From Thalassotalea ponticola (GTDB lineage Bacteria; Pseudomonadota; Gammaproteobacteria; Enterobacterales; Alteromonadaceae), in NCBI RefSeq assembly GCF_041379045.1, contig NZ_CP166871.1:1-64000 (forward strand): 64,000 nucleotides of DNA, in the 5' to 3' direction. How positions within the stretch are numbered: the first letter of the stretch is position 1; every line of letters starts with the position of its first letter. Below the pieces are notes generated by a model that did no database searches, was not told the DNA's origin, and saw nothing but the letters and a program-made list of their open reading frames with translations. Position numbers and translations under genes: made by a program. Shown one piece after another: positions 47,551 to 57,557 of the stretch.

Positions 47551-48079
47551 GCAAACCTAAATCCTTATGTGACAATATATACTGGCGAAGTTGTTTGGCA
47601 TGTTTGAGCTCTAGGCCGGGGATTTCGAAGGTGTGCATACTGCCTCCGGCACTGAACACCTGTAAATTGGCCAAGCCAAACTTGCGATCGATAGGACCTC
47701 GCCTAAGTTCAACGTGCTGAATTCGCAATATCGGTTGAGTCACCACCGTGCGAAAAAACAAGCCGCTTTTGTAGCTGATGTCCTGCTCTCTTAAAGCGAA
47801 GCCTTTGAGTGGGTCGGCTAAATGGCGGTAGACGTATACAGATAAGCCGATAACCGATGCGATAACGCACAAACTGCTCAACGCTAACGACATACCAACA
47901 GGCAAGACAATAACTGGTTGTAACAATATGGCGATGAGCAGCGAGACAATGGCAAGTGTTGTTAGCAAAGCGACCAATCGATGCACTTTGGGGTATTGGC
48001 TGGCCAACGGCTGAAATTGCAATTGTTGAGTGGTTGTTATCCGCTCTGTAGGTATTTGCATATTACTAAATTCAGGCAC
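47543..48079 (-). CDS. Bacterial PH-domain membrane protein (YdbS-like)
   Basis: 178 residues from GTG 48079 (an ATG at 48061 is the alternative; neither has a strong ribosome-binding site). Two membrane helices (about 35-85) precede one YdbS-type PH domain: LREQDISYKSGLFFRTVVTQPILRIQHVELRRGPIDRKFGL and GSMHTFEIPGL. It is coupled to the downstream 510-residue homologue, the usual YdbS/YdbT arrangement. Confidence 0.85.
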   Translation of the reverse strand: MPEFSNMQIPTERITTTQQLQFQPLASQYPKVHRLVALLTTLAIVSLLIAILLQPVIVLPVGMSLALSSLCVIASVIGLSVYVYRHLADPLKGFALREQDISYKSGLFFRTVVTQPILRIQHVELRRGPIDRKFGLANLQVFSAGGSMHTFEIPGLELKHAKQLRQYILSHKDLGLHG

Positions 48080-48246
48080 CTGCTACTCGTCTAAAAATGT
48101 TAGGTAAAATATAAGCTTAACTTAATTTAACCGTTGCGTTAATGCTCTATGCAGCGGTAAATTAAAATATTTAATTGTATTGGCTTAATTAACAATTAGG
48201 CTTTAAGGGTATAGGTGCTGCGTACGATTGCTGATTTATTGATTAA

Positions 48247-48288
48247 TGCATACGTATGCACTGGTAATTCAGTATGCATACGTATGCA
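48247..48288. promoter_or_regulatory. Two identical 14-bp palindromic operators upstream of glgP
   Basis: TGCATACGTATGCA occurs at 48247-48260 and 48275-48288, 28 bp apart centre to centre, about 190-230 bp before the glgP start. A palindrome centred on CG is the form of LacI-family operators, and a MalR-type maltodextrin regulator is the likely reader. No such regulator gene is in the window. The rest of the 400-bp gap is AT-rich promoter sequence. Confidence 0.7.
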
Positions 48289-48473
48289 GTCATTTGCGTT
48301 AAAACAGCGAATTAACGTACCGTTACATCAACTTATAAGATTGCTGATTTTTTAAGCATTACACTAATTCAAATATATCGTCGCGCTGTGTGCAGTTTGT
48401 TAATCAGATACAGCCGCGGCGACACAGTGAGTTTGCCCCATCCATTGGGTTTGACACAAACAAGAGTTCTATT

Positions 48474-50933
48474 ATGGCAACAGCAAGCAAAAAGCCGTTC
48501 ACCGCGGCGCAATTTAAGAAGAAAGTTTTACAGCACTTAAACGTTACGAGTTCACAGCAGGACTTCCACAACAACCCATCCGCCGTGCAGCGCGCCGTTT
48601 GTATGGCCGTTAACGAAGTGATTTTTGAAAAACTATCACAAACCAATAACTACCACAAAGAGCACAAAACCCGCTCAGTAAATTACTTGTCTCTTGAGTA
48701 TTTGATGGGGCGTATGCTGTCGAATAACTTACATAACTTAGATTTGTTTGACGTTGCTAAAAAAGCGGTCGCGGATTTGGGCTTTGAAATCGAAGATCTA
48801 TTTGAACAAGGCCATGATTTAGCTTTGGGCAATGGTGGTTTAGGTCGCCTTGCCGCCTGTTTCCTCGATTCGTTAGCGACTATGGATTTTAATGCTTACG
48901 GCTACGGTATTCATTACCAACACGGTTTGTTTAAACAACAGTTTCACCAGTGCCGTCAAATAGAAACACCTGATGAGTGGCGTGAATACGGCAATGCTTG
49001 GGAAGTGTGTCGCCCTGAGTCTGTGCAAACCATCGGTTTGTTTGGCAGTGTTGAAACCCGTATCAATGCCGATGGCAGTGAGCAAAAAATCTGGCACCCA
49101 GGGCAAACGATTAAAGGGGTTCCGTGGGATGTTCCGATTGTCGGTTATAACTCGAAAACCGTGAATACATTGCGCTTGTGGGAATCGCGTGCGTCAAGCT
49201 TTTTCGATTGGGACGAATTTAACTCCGGCGCTTATCAAGATGCACATGCGGCGCAAAACGCAGCAGAAACCATTTCTAAAGTACTCTATCCAAACGATGA
49301 AACCGAAGCGGGTAAAGAGTTGCGCTTTATTCAGCAGTATTTTTTCTGTGCGTGTTCAATAAAAGATATTATCGCCCGTTATCAATCTATGCACGGCAAT
49401 GATTGGTCGCATTTTGCCGATAAAATGGTGATGCAACTCAATGACACTCACCCAACCATTGCCATTTTAGAATTGATGCGCATTCTGATCGATGAACACA
49501 ACTTCAGCTTTGCCGATGCGTTTGCTCTATGTCGCCAGTGTTTTGCTTATACCAACCATACGCTCCTGCCGGAAGCGCTAGAAAAGTGGTCGGTACCAAT
49601 GTTCGAGCGCGTGCTACCTCGTCATCTACAGATATTATTTGCCATTAATGAATTCTTCTTAGATCGCGAAGTCTCGGCTATGTGGCCAGGCGATCACCTT
49701 ATGCGCCGTCGCTTATCGCTTATTGAAGAAGGCGAAGTACAAATGGTGCGCATGGCTCATTTGTGTGTGGTGTCATCATTTAAAGTTAACGGTGTTGCCC
49801 AAATTCACTCGGACCTCGTTAAAAGCGATTTATTCCCTGAGTTTAATGCACTGTATCCGCAAAAATTAACGAATGTGACCAATGGTGTGACGCCTCGCCG
49901 CTGGTTAAAAGCGTGTAACCCGGCGTTGTCAGCCCTACTTGATAGCAAGGTCAAAACCGATTGGCCCAAGCACTTATCGAGTCTAGCTTCGGTTGCTGAT
50001 TTTGCTGATGATAGTAAGTTTCAACAGCAATTTATGGATATTAAACACGCGAATAAAGTCAAACTGGCTGAGGAAATTTTAGCTTTGACTGGTGTCGACG
50101 TTGATCCAAATGCGATTTTTGACGTGCAAATTAAGCGCTTGCACGAGTACAAGCGCCAACACTTGAACTTTTTACACATACTGGCGCTCTATCGTCGCTT
50201 ACTCAATAACCCTGATTACGATATGCATCCGCGCGTTTACATCTTTGGCGCTAAAGCAGCACCGGGTTATTACTTAGCCAAAGAAATTATTTTTGCGATC
50301 AATAAGGTAGCAGAGAAAATCAATAATGATGCGCGAATTAATGGCAAGCTAAAAGTTGTCTTTATGCCAAATTACCGCGTCACACTAGCGGAGAAAATTA
50401 TTCCCGCAGCGGATGTGTCAGAGCAAATATCTACCGCCGGTAAAGAAGCGTCGGGTACGGGTAATATGAAGCTTGCGCTTAACGGAGCGGTTACCTTAGG
50501 TACTCTGGATGGGGCCAATGTCGAAATTGCTGAAGAAGTCGGCGACGACAATATCTTCATTTTTGGTCACACGGTTGAACAAATTAAAGCGTTAAACGAG
50601 CATGGCTATAACCCACATCACTATTACCAAACCAATGCCGAGCTCAAAGCGGTGATCGATTGGCTGTACAGTGATTACTTTACTCCAGGTCACCCGGGTG
50701 AGCTCAGTGCAATTGCCAATAGCTTGCTAGACGGTGGTGATCCGTATCGTGTTATGGCGGATTTTGAGTCTTACTGTCAGGCCAATATTGAACTGGATAA
50801 AGCCTACAAAGACAAAGCGCGCTGGGCGAAAATGGCGATTATTAACACCGCCAAAATGGGTAAATTTACATCCGATCGTTCAATTCAAGATTACGTCGAT
50901 AATATCTGGAAATTAGAACCGATTGTAGAGTAA
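48474..50933 (+). CDS. glgP: Glycogen/maltodextrin phosphorylase
   Basis: 819 residues from ATG 48474 (a GTG 84 bases upstream is in frame but adds an atypical leader). It releases glucose-1-phosphate from alpha-1,4-glucans. The signatures are [48 protein letters not shown] and the pyridoxal-phosphate lysine region [28 protein letters not shown]. First gene of a five-gene operon under the two palindromic operators. Confidence 0.96.
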   Translation: MATASKKPFTAAQFKKKVLQHLNVTSSQQDFHNNPSAVQRAVCMAVNEVIFEKLSQTNNYHKEHKTRSVNYLSLEYLMGRMLSNNLHNLDLFDVAKKAVADLGFEIEDLFEQGHDLALGNGGLGRLAACFLDSLATMDFNAYGYGIHYQHGLFKQQFHQCRQIETPDEWREYGNAWEVCRPESVQTIGLFGSVETRINADGSEQKIWHPGQTIKGVPWDVPIVGYNSKTVNTLRLWESRASSFFDWDEFNSGAYQDAHAAQNAAETISKVLYPNDETEAGKELRFIQQYFFCACSIKDIIARYQSMHGNDWSHFADKMVMQLNDTHPTIAILELMRILIDEHNFSFADAFALCRQCFAYTNHTLLPEALEKWSVPMFERVLPRHLQILFAINEFFLDREVSAMWPGDHLMRRRLSLIEEGEVQMVRMAHLCVVSSFKVNGVAQIHSDLVKSDLFPEFNALYPQKLTNVTNGVTPRRWLKACNPALSALLDSKVKTDWPKHLSSLASVADFADDSKFQQQFMDIKHANKVKLAEEILALTGVDVDPNAIFDVQIKRLHEYKRQHLNFLHILALYRRLLNNPDYDMHPRVYIFGAKAAPGYYLAKEIIFAINKVAEKINNDARINGKLKVVFMPNYRVTLAEKIIPAADVSEQISTAGKEASGTGNMKLALNGAVTLGTLDGANVEIAEEVGDDNIFIFGHTVEQIKALNEHGYNPHHYYQTNAELKAVIDWLYSDYFTPGHPGELSAIANSLLDGGDPYRVMADFESYCQANIELDKAYKDKARWAKMAIINTAKMGKFTSDRSIQDYVDNIWKLEPIVE

Positions 50934-50938
50934 CGTAG

Positions 50939-50966
50939 AAAGGCTGGTGAATAACCGGCCTTTAGT
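50939..50966 (+). terminator. Intercistronic hairpin between glgP and glgB
   Basis: AAAGGCTGG and CCGGCCTTT pair with one G-T mismatch around TGAATAA and are followed by AGTT. It may partly terminate or stabilise the upstream message. Confidence 0.5.
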
Positions 50967-50997
50967 TAAGCTAGCAATTGAGGAAAGGATACAATAG

Positions 50998-53187
50998 ATG
51001 CAACAAGACATAGACGCCATTCTACAAGCTCGTCACCCTAACCCATTCGGATTTTTGGGGATGCATGCCAACGCGCAAGGTTATTTGCAGATCAATTGTT
51101 TTGTGCAAGATGCGATTAGCGTTAGTGTGGTAGATACCAACGGTAAGGTTGTAGCCCGTTTAGACAAGGTAGACGAGGCTGGGTTGTTTACTAAAGTAAC
51201 GCGTCGAAAGAAGCACTTTACCTACCTCCTCAAAGCGAAGTTTAACGACGGAGAAAAAACCTTTGTTGATCCGTTTTCTTGCACCCCGGTACTTGGCGAC
51301 TTAGACATTTGTTTGTTCAACGAAGGCAAGCACAAACGGCCTTATCAGAAACTTGGCGCACACGTCATTGAACACGACGGTGTCAAAGGGGTGTCATTTG
51401 CAGTCTGGGCTCCCAATGCCAGTTCTGTCTCGGTAGTCGGAGATTTTAACCGCTGGGACGGACGGGTTCACCCGTTGCGCAAACGCGTTGAAGCCGGTAT
51501 TTGGGAAATCTTCATACCACACAACAGTTGTGCCAATGGCATTGCGGCCGGTAATCATTACAAATTTGAAATCAAAGACCAATATGGTCATTTGTTGCCA
51601 TTAAAGGCTGACCCCTATGGCGCACAAGCACAATTCCGGCCCGATACGTCATCGGTTATTAGCGCGCCGAGTGAGTTTGATTGGCAAGACGATGCGTGGC
51701 TAAATTCGCGCGCGGCGCGCAATGCCTACGATGCGCCAATGTCGATTTACGAGGTTCACTTGGGCAGCTGGCAACGCGATGATAACAATCAGTTTTTAAA
51801 CTACCGAGAATTGGCAGACCGATTGATACCTTACACCTTACAAATGGGCTTTACACACATTCAGCTTATGCCGGTGAGTGAATACCCGTTTGATGGCTCG
51901 TGGGGCTATCAACCAGTCGGACTATTTGCACCGACGGCGCGCTTTGGCAGTGCGCAAGACTTTAAATACTTTGTCGATGCGTGTCACAGTGCGGGTCTTG
52001 GATTGTTGATCGACTGGGTGCCAGGTCACTTTCCAGTGGATGCCCATGGCTTAAGTCGATTTGATGGTACCTGTTTATACGAGCACGAAGACGTGCGCAA
52101 GGGCTTTCATCCCGATTGGAATACCCTTATTTACAATTACGGCCGTACCGAAGTCACCAACTTCTTGTGTGCCAGTGCTATGCATTGGCTCGATAACTAT
52201 CACATTGATGGTATTCGCGTCGATGCGGTCGCCTCCATGCTGTATTTAGACTACAGTCGCAAAGAAGGAGAGTGGTTGCCAAATGAGCATGGCGGTAATG
52301 AAAACCTCGAAGCGGTGGCTTTTTTACAGCAGTTCAACGAACAACTATACGCCGATTATCCCGGTGCTTTTTCGGTGGCAGAAGAGTCAACGTCGTGGCC
52401 TGGCGTGTCTAAGCCGACTTCCATGGGGGGCCTCGGTTTTGGCTACAAGTGGAACATGGGCTGGATGAACGATACCTTGCAGTACATGGGGCGCGATCCG
52501 ATTCACCGTCAATACCACCACAGTGAAATCAGCTTTGGCTTAGTGTATGCGTTTGATGAAAATTTTATTTTGCCACTCAGTCATGACGAAGTGGTGCACG
52601 GCAAAGGCTCGATCTTAGCCCGTATGCCTGGCGATGAGTGGCAGCGCTTTGCCAATTTGCGCGCCTACTACAGTTTTATGTGGACTCATCCTGGCAAAAA
52701 ACTGTTGTTTATGGGCTGTGAGTTTGGCCAAGCTAATGAGTGGAACTTTGATCAATCGCTCGATTGGCATTTACTTGAACACGGTTATCACCAAGGGGTG
52801 CAGCAGCTCATTAAAGACCTTAACCGCTTGTACAAGGAAACGCCGGCGCTACATCAGCTCGATTGCCAAGCACAGGGCTTTGCTTGGGTTGATCACGAAA
52901 ACGCTGGACAGTCAGTATACAGTTACATTCGCTATGGCAAAGACGGTAGTAATCCAGTACTCGTGGTCTGTAACTTTACCCCAACGGTACACCATCAGTT
53001 TCGCCTTGGTGTACCTAAAGCCGGATACGCCAAGGAAATCTTCAATTCGGATGCGAGTATTTATGGCGGCAGTAACGTGGGTAACCTCGATGGCGTGCAC
53101 AGTCAAGCGAACCAGTGGCAAGGTTTTGCGCAATCGATTGACATTACCGTGCCTCCGTTGGCAACGGTTGTCTTTGAGTTGCGCTAG
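50998..53187 (+). CDS. glgB: 1,4-alpha-glucan branching enzyme
   Basis: 729 residues, GH13. An N-terminal extension domain comes first, then CBM48 (GVSFAVWAPNASSVSVVGDFNRWDG) and the catalytic barrel. The nucleophile is in IDGIRVDAVASMLYLDYSR, the acid/base in FSVAEESTSWPGVS, and the third carboxylate region in LPLSHDEVVHGKGS. It creates alpha-1,6 branches. Its start follows GAGGAAAGGATACAATAG. A branching enzyme beside degradative genes is typical of glg operons, but glgA and glgC are not in the window. Confidence 0.97.
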   Translation: MQQDIDAILQARHPNPFGFLGMHANAQGYLQINCFVQDAISVSVVDTNGKVVARLDKVDEAGLFTKVTRRKKHFTYLLKAKFNDGEKTFVDPFSCTPVLGDLDICLFNEGKHKRPYQKLGAHVIEHDGVKGVSFAVWAPNASSVSVVGDFNRWDGRVHPLRKRVEAGIWEIFIPHNSCANGIAAGNHYKFEIKDQYGHLLPLKADPYGAQAQFRPDTSSVISAPSEFDWQDDAWLNSRAARNAYDAPMSIYEVHLGSWQRDDNNQFLNYRELADRLIPYTLQMGFTHIQLMPVSEYPFDGSWGYQPVGLFAPTARFGSAQDFKYFVDACHSAGLGLLIDWVPGHFPVDAHGLSRFDGTCLYEHEDVRKGFHPDWNTLIYNYGRTEVTNFLCASAMHWLDNYHIDGIRVDAVASMLYLDYSRKEGEWLPNEHGGNENLEAVAFLQQFNEQLYADYPGAFSVAEESTSWPGVSKPTSMGGLGFGYKWNMGWMNDTLQYMGRDPIHRQYHHSEISFGLVYAFDENFILPLSHDEVVHGKGSILARMPGDEWQRFANLRAYYSFMWTHPGKKLLFMGCEFGQANEWNFDQSLDWHLLEHGYHQGVQQLIKDLNRLYKETPALHQLDCQAQGFAWVDHENAGQSVYSYIRYGKDGSNPVLVVCNFTPTVHHQFRLGVPKAGYAKEIFNSDASIYGGSNVGNLDGVHSQANQWQGFAQSIDITVPPLATVVFELR

Positions 53188-53207
53188 CGCTATAACTGAG
53201 TGAGTTG

Positions 53208-55358
53208 ATGATGCAAACACTACCCGGAAAAAATTACCCTCTAGGGGCAACCTTTGATGGTCAAGGTACAAACTTTGCCTTGTTTTCGGTTAACGCCACC
53301 AAGGTGGAGTTGTGTTTGTTTGCCGCCGACAACGAAACTGAAACAGCCCGAATAGAGCTCAGCGAATACACGGATGAAGTGTGGCATATTTACTTGCCCG
53401 ACATTAAACCCGGTACCCTTTACGGCTATCGGGTGCACGGTCCCTATGAACCACACAACGGTCATCGATTTAATCCCGCTAAATTGCTGCTCGATCCCTA
53501 TGCCAAAAAGTTAACGCGCGGTTTTAGTTGGTCTAACAGCCATTACGGCTACGATGTCCAATCTCGTCAGCAAGATTTGATCATCGACCACACGGATAAC
53601 GCCGGCTTCATGCCCAAATGCGTGGTGTGTGACAATGCCGCCAAGGTTGAGCGTCAGGTGCACATCGCCCCTCACCAAGCGATTATTTACGAAGCCCATG
53701 TCAAAGGCTTGACCAAGCTCAAGCAAGATATCCCACAGCAGCATCGAGGGACGTATTTAGGCCTAGCTCATCCAACAACCATCAGTTATCTGCAGCAACT
53801 GGGTGTGACTTCGATCGAGTTGTTGCCGGTGCAGGCCTTTTTGGACGAACCATTTGTGTTAGAAAAAGGCTTAAAAAACTACTGGGGCTATAACTCTATA
53901 GGCTTTTTTGCACCTGAACCCCGCTACTGCGTTGACGACGAAATTGCCGAGTTTCGCGCGCTCGTTGAAGCCTTTCACCAAGCTGGTATGGAGGTGATTG
54001 TTGATGTGGTTTACAACCACACCGCAGAAGGCAATCACTTAGGTCCGACTTTTAGTTTTAAAGGTATAGACAACGCCAGTTACTATCGTTTAGAAAATGA
54101 AGACAAGCGCTTTTACGTCAACCACTCCGGCTGTGGCAATACCCTAAACCTCGCACACCCTCGCGTGTTGCAATTGGTTATGGACAGTTTGCGTTACTGG
54201 GTTGAAGTGATGGGCGTGGATGGTTTTCGCTTTGATTTGGCGCCTATTTTGGGGCGTAAAAATTATCAAACCAATGACAACTTTGATTCCCACACAGCGT
54301 TTTTTGCCACCTTGCGCCAAGACCCTGTGTTAGCCAACGTACGAATGATTGCCGAGCCTTGGGATATTGGCCACGGCGGTTATCAGCTCGGTCAGTTTCC
54401 CGGTAACTGGCAAGAGTGGAACGATAGGTTTCGCGACGCGGTACGACGCTTTTGGCGTGGTGATGAAGGCATGATCCCCGAGTTAGCCAGACGCTTGCAC
54501 GGCAGTGCTGATATCTTTGAACATCACGGTCGTCGCCCCTTTGCCAGCGTCAATTTAGTGACCGCACACGATGGCTATACCTTGCACGATTTAGTGACGT
54601 ATGAGCAACGTCACAATCACGCCAATGGCGAGAATAACAGCGATGGCCACGGCAGTAATTTTAGCTGCAATTACGGTGTTGAAGGTGAAACCAACGACCA
54701 GCGAATCAATCAAATTCGCGCTCAACAAAAGCGCAATATCCTAGCTACTCTGTTTCTTGCCCAAGGCACGCCGATGCTGCTCGGCGGTGACGAGCGCAAC
54801 CACAGCCAAAGTGGAAATAACAATGCCTATTGCCAAGATAACCAGCTAACGTGGCTTAATTGGCATAAAGACGATGACCAACAAATGCATTTTGTGCAGC
54901 AACTTATTTGGTTGCGCAAACAGCACCCATTGTTAAACCGCCGCCACTATCAACACGGTCAAACCAGATCGAGCAAAACCGGCTTGCCTGATTTGAGCTG
55001 GTTTAATTGCCATGGCGAAGCAATGGATGAAAGCAACTGGCACAACAAAGCACTAAAGAGCTTTGCCATGATGCTAGCCGAGACAAATCACCACCAAGCG
55101 ATGCTGCACGCTAAGCATTACGCTGCAACTGCAGATTGCCAGGTTAGCGTGGATGACGGTTTATTGATAATTTTTAATGCCCATCACCATGCGACGCGGT
55201 TTCAACTGCCCAAACTTGTTGGCAAGTGGACCGTGATTATTAATACTGCCAATGCCGAGGCGCCTGTTGACGATCAACTTATCACCGATACAGAGCTTGC
55301 CGTGGCGGCTTACAGCACTTTAGTGCTGACATATAGCCAAATTGATATTCAGGAATGA
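53208..55358 (+). CDS. glgX: Glycogen debranching enzyme GlgX
   Basis: 716 residues, GH13 isoamylase type: CBM48 at the N-terminus (YPLGATFDGQGTNFALFSVNATKVELCLF), then VVYNHTAEGNHLGPT, nucleophile region GVDGFRFDLAPILGR, acid/base region MIAEPWDIGHGGYQ and VTAHDGYTLHDLV. It hydrolyses the alpha-1,6 links of limit dextrins left by phosphorylase. Two tandem ATGs (53208, 53211) follow GAGTGAG; either may be the start. It is 20 bp after glgB. Confidence 0.95.
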   Translation: MMQTLPGKNYPLGATFDGQGTNFALFSVNATKVELCLFAADNETETARIELSEYTDEVWHIYLPDIKPGTLYGYRVHGPYEPHNGHRFNPAKLLLDPYAKKLTRGFSWSNSHYGYDVQSRQQDLIIDHTDNAGFMPKCVVCDNAAKVERQVHIAPHQAIIYEAHVKGLTKLKQDIPQQHRGTYLGLAHPTTISYLQQLGVTSIELLPVQAFLDEPFVLEKGLKNYWGYNSIGFFAPEPRYCVDDEIAEFRALVEAFHQAGMEVIVDVVYNHTAEGNHLGPTFSFKGIDNASYYRLENEDKRFYVNHSGCGNTLNLAHPRVLQLVMDSLRYWVEVMGVDGFRFDLAPILGRKNYQTNDNFDSHTAFFATLRQDPVLANVRMIAEPWDIGHGGYQLGQFPGNWQEWNDRFRDAVRRFWRGDEGMIPELARRLHGSADIFEHHGRRPFASVNLVTAHDGYTLHDLVTYEQRHNHANGENNSDGHGSNFSCNYGVEGETNDQRINQIRAQQKRNILATLFLAQGTPMLLGGDERNHSQSGNNNAYCQDNQLTWLNWHKDDDQQMHFVQQLIWLRKQHPLLNRRHYQHGQTRSSKTGLPDLSWFNCHGEAMDESNWHNKALKSFAMMLAETNHHQAMLHAKHYAATADCQVSVDDGLLIIFNAHHHATRFQLPKLVGKWTVIINTANAEAPVDDQLITDTELAVAAYSTLVLTYSQIDIQE

Positions 55359-55363
55359 CCCTT

Positions 55364-57547
55364 ATGACACCAATGCAACAGCTTGCCGAACAGGTAGGCT
55401 TTCACCCAAGCTACAAGGACTGTTATCACAATACGGTCTACGCTAATCAGGATGCGCTTAAAGCCCTGTTAGAAGCTATGGATTACGACCTTTCATCGGA
55501 ACACGCTATTTTGAGCGCGGCCGAGCGATTACAACACGGCGAATGGCAAAAGCTGTTAGCCGACACGTGTATTGTCAAAGCCGAATTGAGTCAATACAGC
55601 GTGCCCGTGAGTGTTAGAATCAGTGATAAAGATCAACCGTTAACGTGGCAGCTAGCGCTAGAAAATGGACAAACACTAACCGGTAGTGCCGACCTCCATC
55701 ACTTAGCCATTAGCGGTGAAGGCAATGTTGGAGAGGTACACTACCAAAAACTGGAGCTATTGCTGCCACATATTGAGCAAGGGTATCACCAGTTAACGGT
55801 GACGGTTGCTGAGCACACTGAGCGTTGTCACTTAATTGTCGCACCAAAAACCTGTTTATCTCCTAACGAAGTCGCCAACTATCGCATGTGGGGCTTGGCA
55901 GCACAGCTGTACTCACTGAAGTCGGATAACAGCTGGGGCATGGGGGATTTTGGCGACCTGAAAACGTTGGTTACTCAGTCGGCAGAACGCGGTGTAACGG
56001 CAATTGGCTTAAACCCGTTACACCCTTTGTATCCCAATAACCCGGGTCATATTAGTCCGTACTCACCAACCAGTCGATGTTTCTTAAATACCATGTATAT
56101 CGACGTTACTTCGGTCGATAACTTTACCGATTGTGAAGCGGCACAAGCCTTAGTCAACTCGGCTGACTTTCAGCACCATGTGAGTGAAGCCAATAACAAA
56201 GAATTTATTGATTACCCATACGCGGCACACCTTAAATATCAAGTGTTGGAGTTGCTGTATCAAGATTTCACTGCTAACCACTTGGCCAGCAACAGCGACT
56301 TTGCTAAAGCCTATCAACAGTTTGTCGACGAAATGGGCGATGATTTGTTTGAACTGGCAACCTTTGATGCGTTGTACGAGCATTTTCGCAACATTGATGA
56401 GCACGCATACGGTTGGAAAGCGTGGCCAAAAGCGTATCAAGATCCGCACAGTGATGAAGTAGAAGCCTTTAAAAAAGACCATGCTGAGCGCATCGGCTAC
56501 TTCCAGTTTTTGCAGTTTGTTGCCGACCGTCAATTAGCAGCAGCGGCCAACGAAGCAAAAGCGCATCAGATGCCAATTGGCTTATACATGGATTTGGCCG
56601 TGGGTTGTGATGGCTCGGGAGCTGAAGTGTGGGCTGACAAGCACAGTTATGTTGCCGGCGCAGCCGTGGGCGCGCCACCTGATGCGATGAACACCTTAGG
56701 TCAAGACTGGGGGTTAACGCCAATTAACCCGGTTGCGCTCAAACAAAAAGGCTACATGCCGTTAGTCAAAGCACTGCGCAGTAATATGCGACATGCTGGC
56801 GCGCTGCGCATTGACCACGTACTTGGCCTGATGCGTCAATATTGGGTCGCGCCTGGTATGGCAGCTGACCAAGGCATTTACATTACTTTCCCACTCGAAG
56901 ATATCTTTCGCATTATCGCCTTAGAATCGCGTCGCAATCGCTGTGTGGTTATCGGTGAAGATTTGGGTAATGTGCCGGACGGTTTTGGCGACATTATGGC
57001 GGAGTATGGTTTGTTATCGTACAAAGTTCTGTTTTTCGAACGTTGGGATACCGGCTTGTACTTCCGCCCTGAACTGTACCCCGAACAATCTATGGTCACC
57101 GTATCAACACACGATCTATCAACTTTAGCGGGCTGGTGGACCGGCAATGACCTGAAGTGGCGACAAGACCTCAATTTGTATCCCAACGAACAAATGGGCA
57201 TCGATGAGCGAGCCGGTCGCGTTACCGACCGAGAGCAGTTGTTGGCAGCACTTGAATTCGAGGGCGTACTCAAGCGTGAAGAGTTCCCAAGTACGCAACC
57301 GGCACAGATGAACCATGCGTTATCACGCGCGGCGCAAGCTTACCTTGCCAAAGCGCCAAGTCGCGTGTTACTCGTGCCTGTCGAAGATGCATTGGGCTTA
57401 CATGAGCAAGTAAATATTCCTGGAACGGTTGATGAACACCCGAATTGGCGTCGTCGCTTACCACTCCCGATTGACCAATTTTGGCTTGATACTGATATGA
57501 AAAACTTGGTTGACGTGATGAATCTAGAACGCCCTAAAGGCGAGTAA
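55364..57547 (+). CDS. malQ: 4-alpha-glucanotransferase (amylomaltase)
   Basis: About 727 residues, GH77. An N-terminal domain of about 160 residues is followed by the barrel with WGLAAQLYSLKSDNSWGMGDFGDL, the nucleophile region ALRIDHVLGLMRQYW, acid/base region VVIGEDLGNVPDGF and VSTHDLSTLAGWW. It disproportionates maltooligosaccharides. The ATG at 55355 overlaps the glgX stop, but the AGGA at 55351-55354 abuts it and is 9 bases from ATG 55364, which I prefer. Confidence 0.94.
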   Translation: MTPMQQLAEQVGFHPSYKDCYHNTVYANQDALKALLEAMDYDLSSEHAILSAAERLQHGEWQKLLADTCIVKAELSQYSVPVSVRISDKDQPLTWQLALENGQTLTGSADLHHLAISGEGNVGEVHYQKLELLLPHIEQGYHQLTVTVAEHTERCHLIVAPKTCLSPNEVANYRMWGLAAQLYSLKSDNSWGMGDFGDLKTLVTQSAERGVTAIGLNPLHPLYPNNPGHISPYSPTSRCFLNTMYIDVTSVDNFTDCEAAQALVNSADFQHHVSEANNKEFIDYPYAAHLKYQVLELLYQDFTANHLASNSDFAKAYQQFVDEMGDDLFELATFDALYEHFRNIDEHAYGWKAWPKAYQDPHSDEVEAFKKDHAERIGYFQFLQFVADRQLAAAANEAKAHQMPIGLYMDLAVGCDGSGAEVWADKHSYVAGAAVGAPPDAMNTLGQDWGLTPINPVALKQKGYMPLVKALRSNMRHAGALRIDHVLGLMRQYWVAPGMAADQGIYITFPLEDIFRIIALESRRNRCVVIGEDLGNVPDGFGDIMAEYGLLSYKVLFFERWDTGLYFRPELYPEQSMVTVSTHDLSTLAGWWTGNDLKWRQDLNLYPNEQMGIDERAGRVTDREQLLAALEFEGVLKREEFPSTQPAQMNHALSRAAQAYLAKAPSRVLLVPVEDALGLHEQVNIPGTVDEHPNWRRRLPLPIDQFWLDTDMKNLVDVMNLERPKGE

Positions 57548-57557
57548 CAGGGATATT

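Noticed and set aside
52634..53203. 189-codon plus-strand ORF inside glgB
   Set aside because: It is an out-of-frame shadow of the conserved glgB catalytic region.
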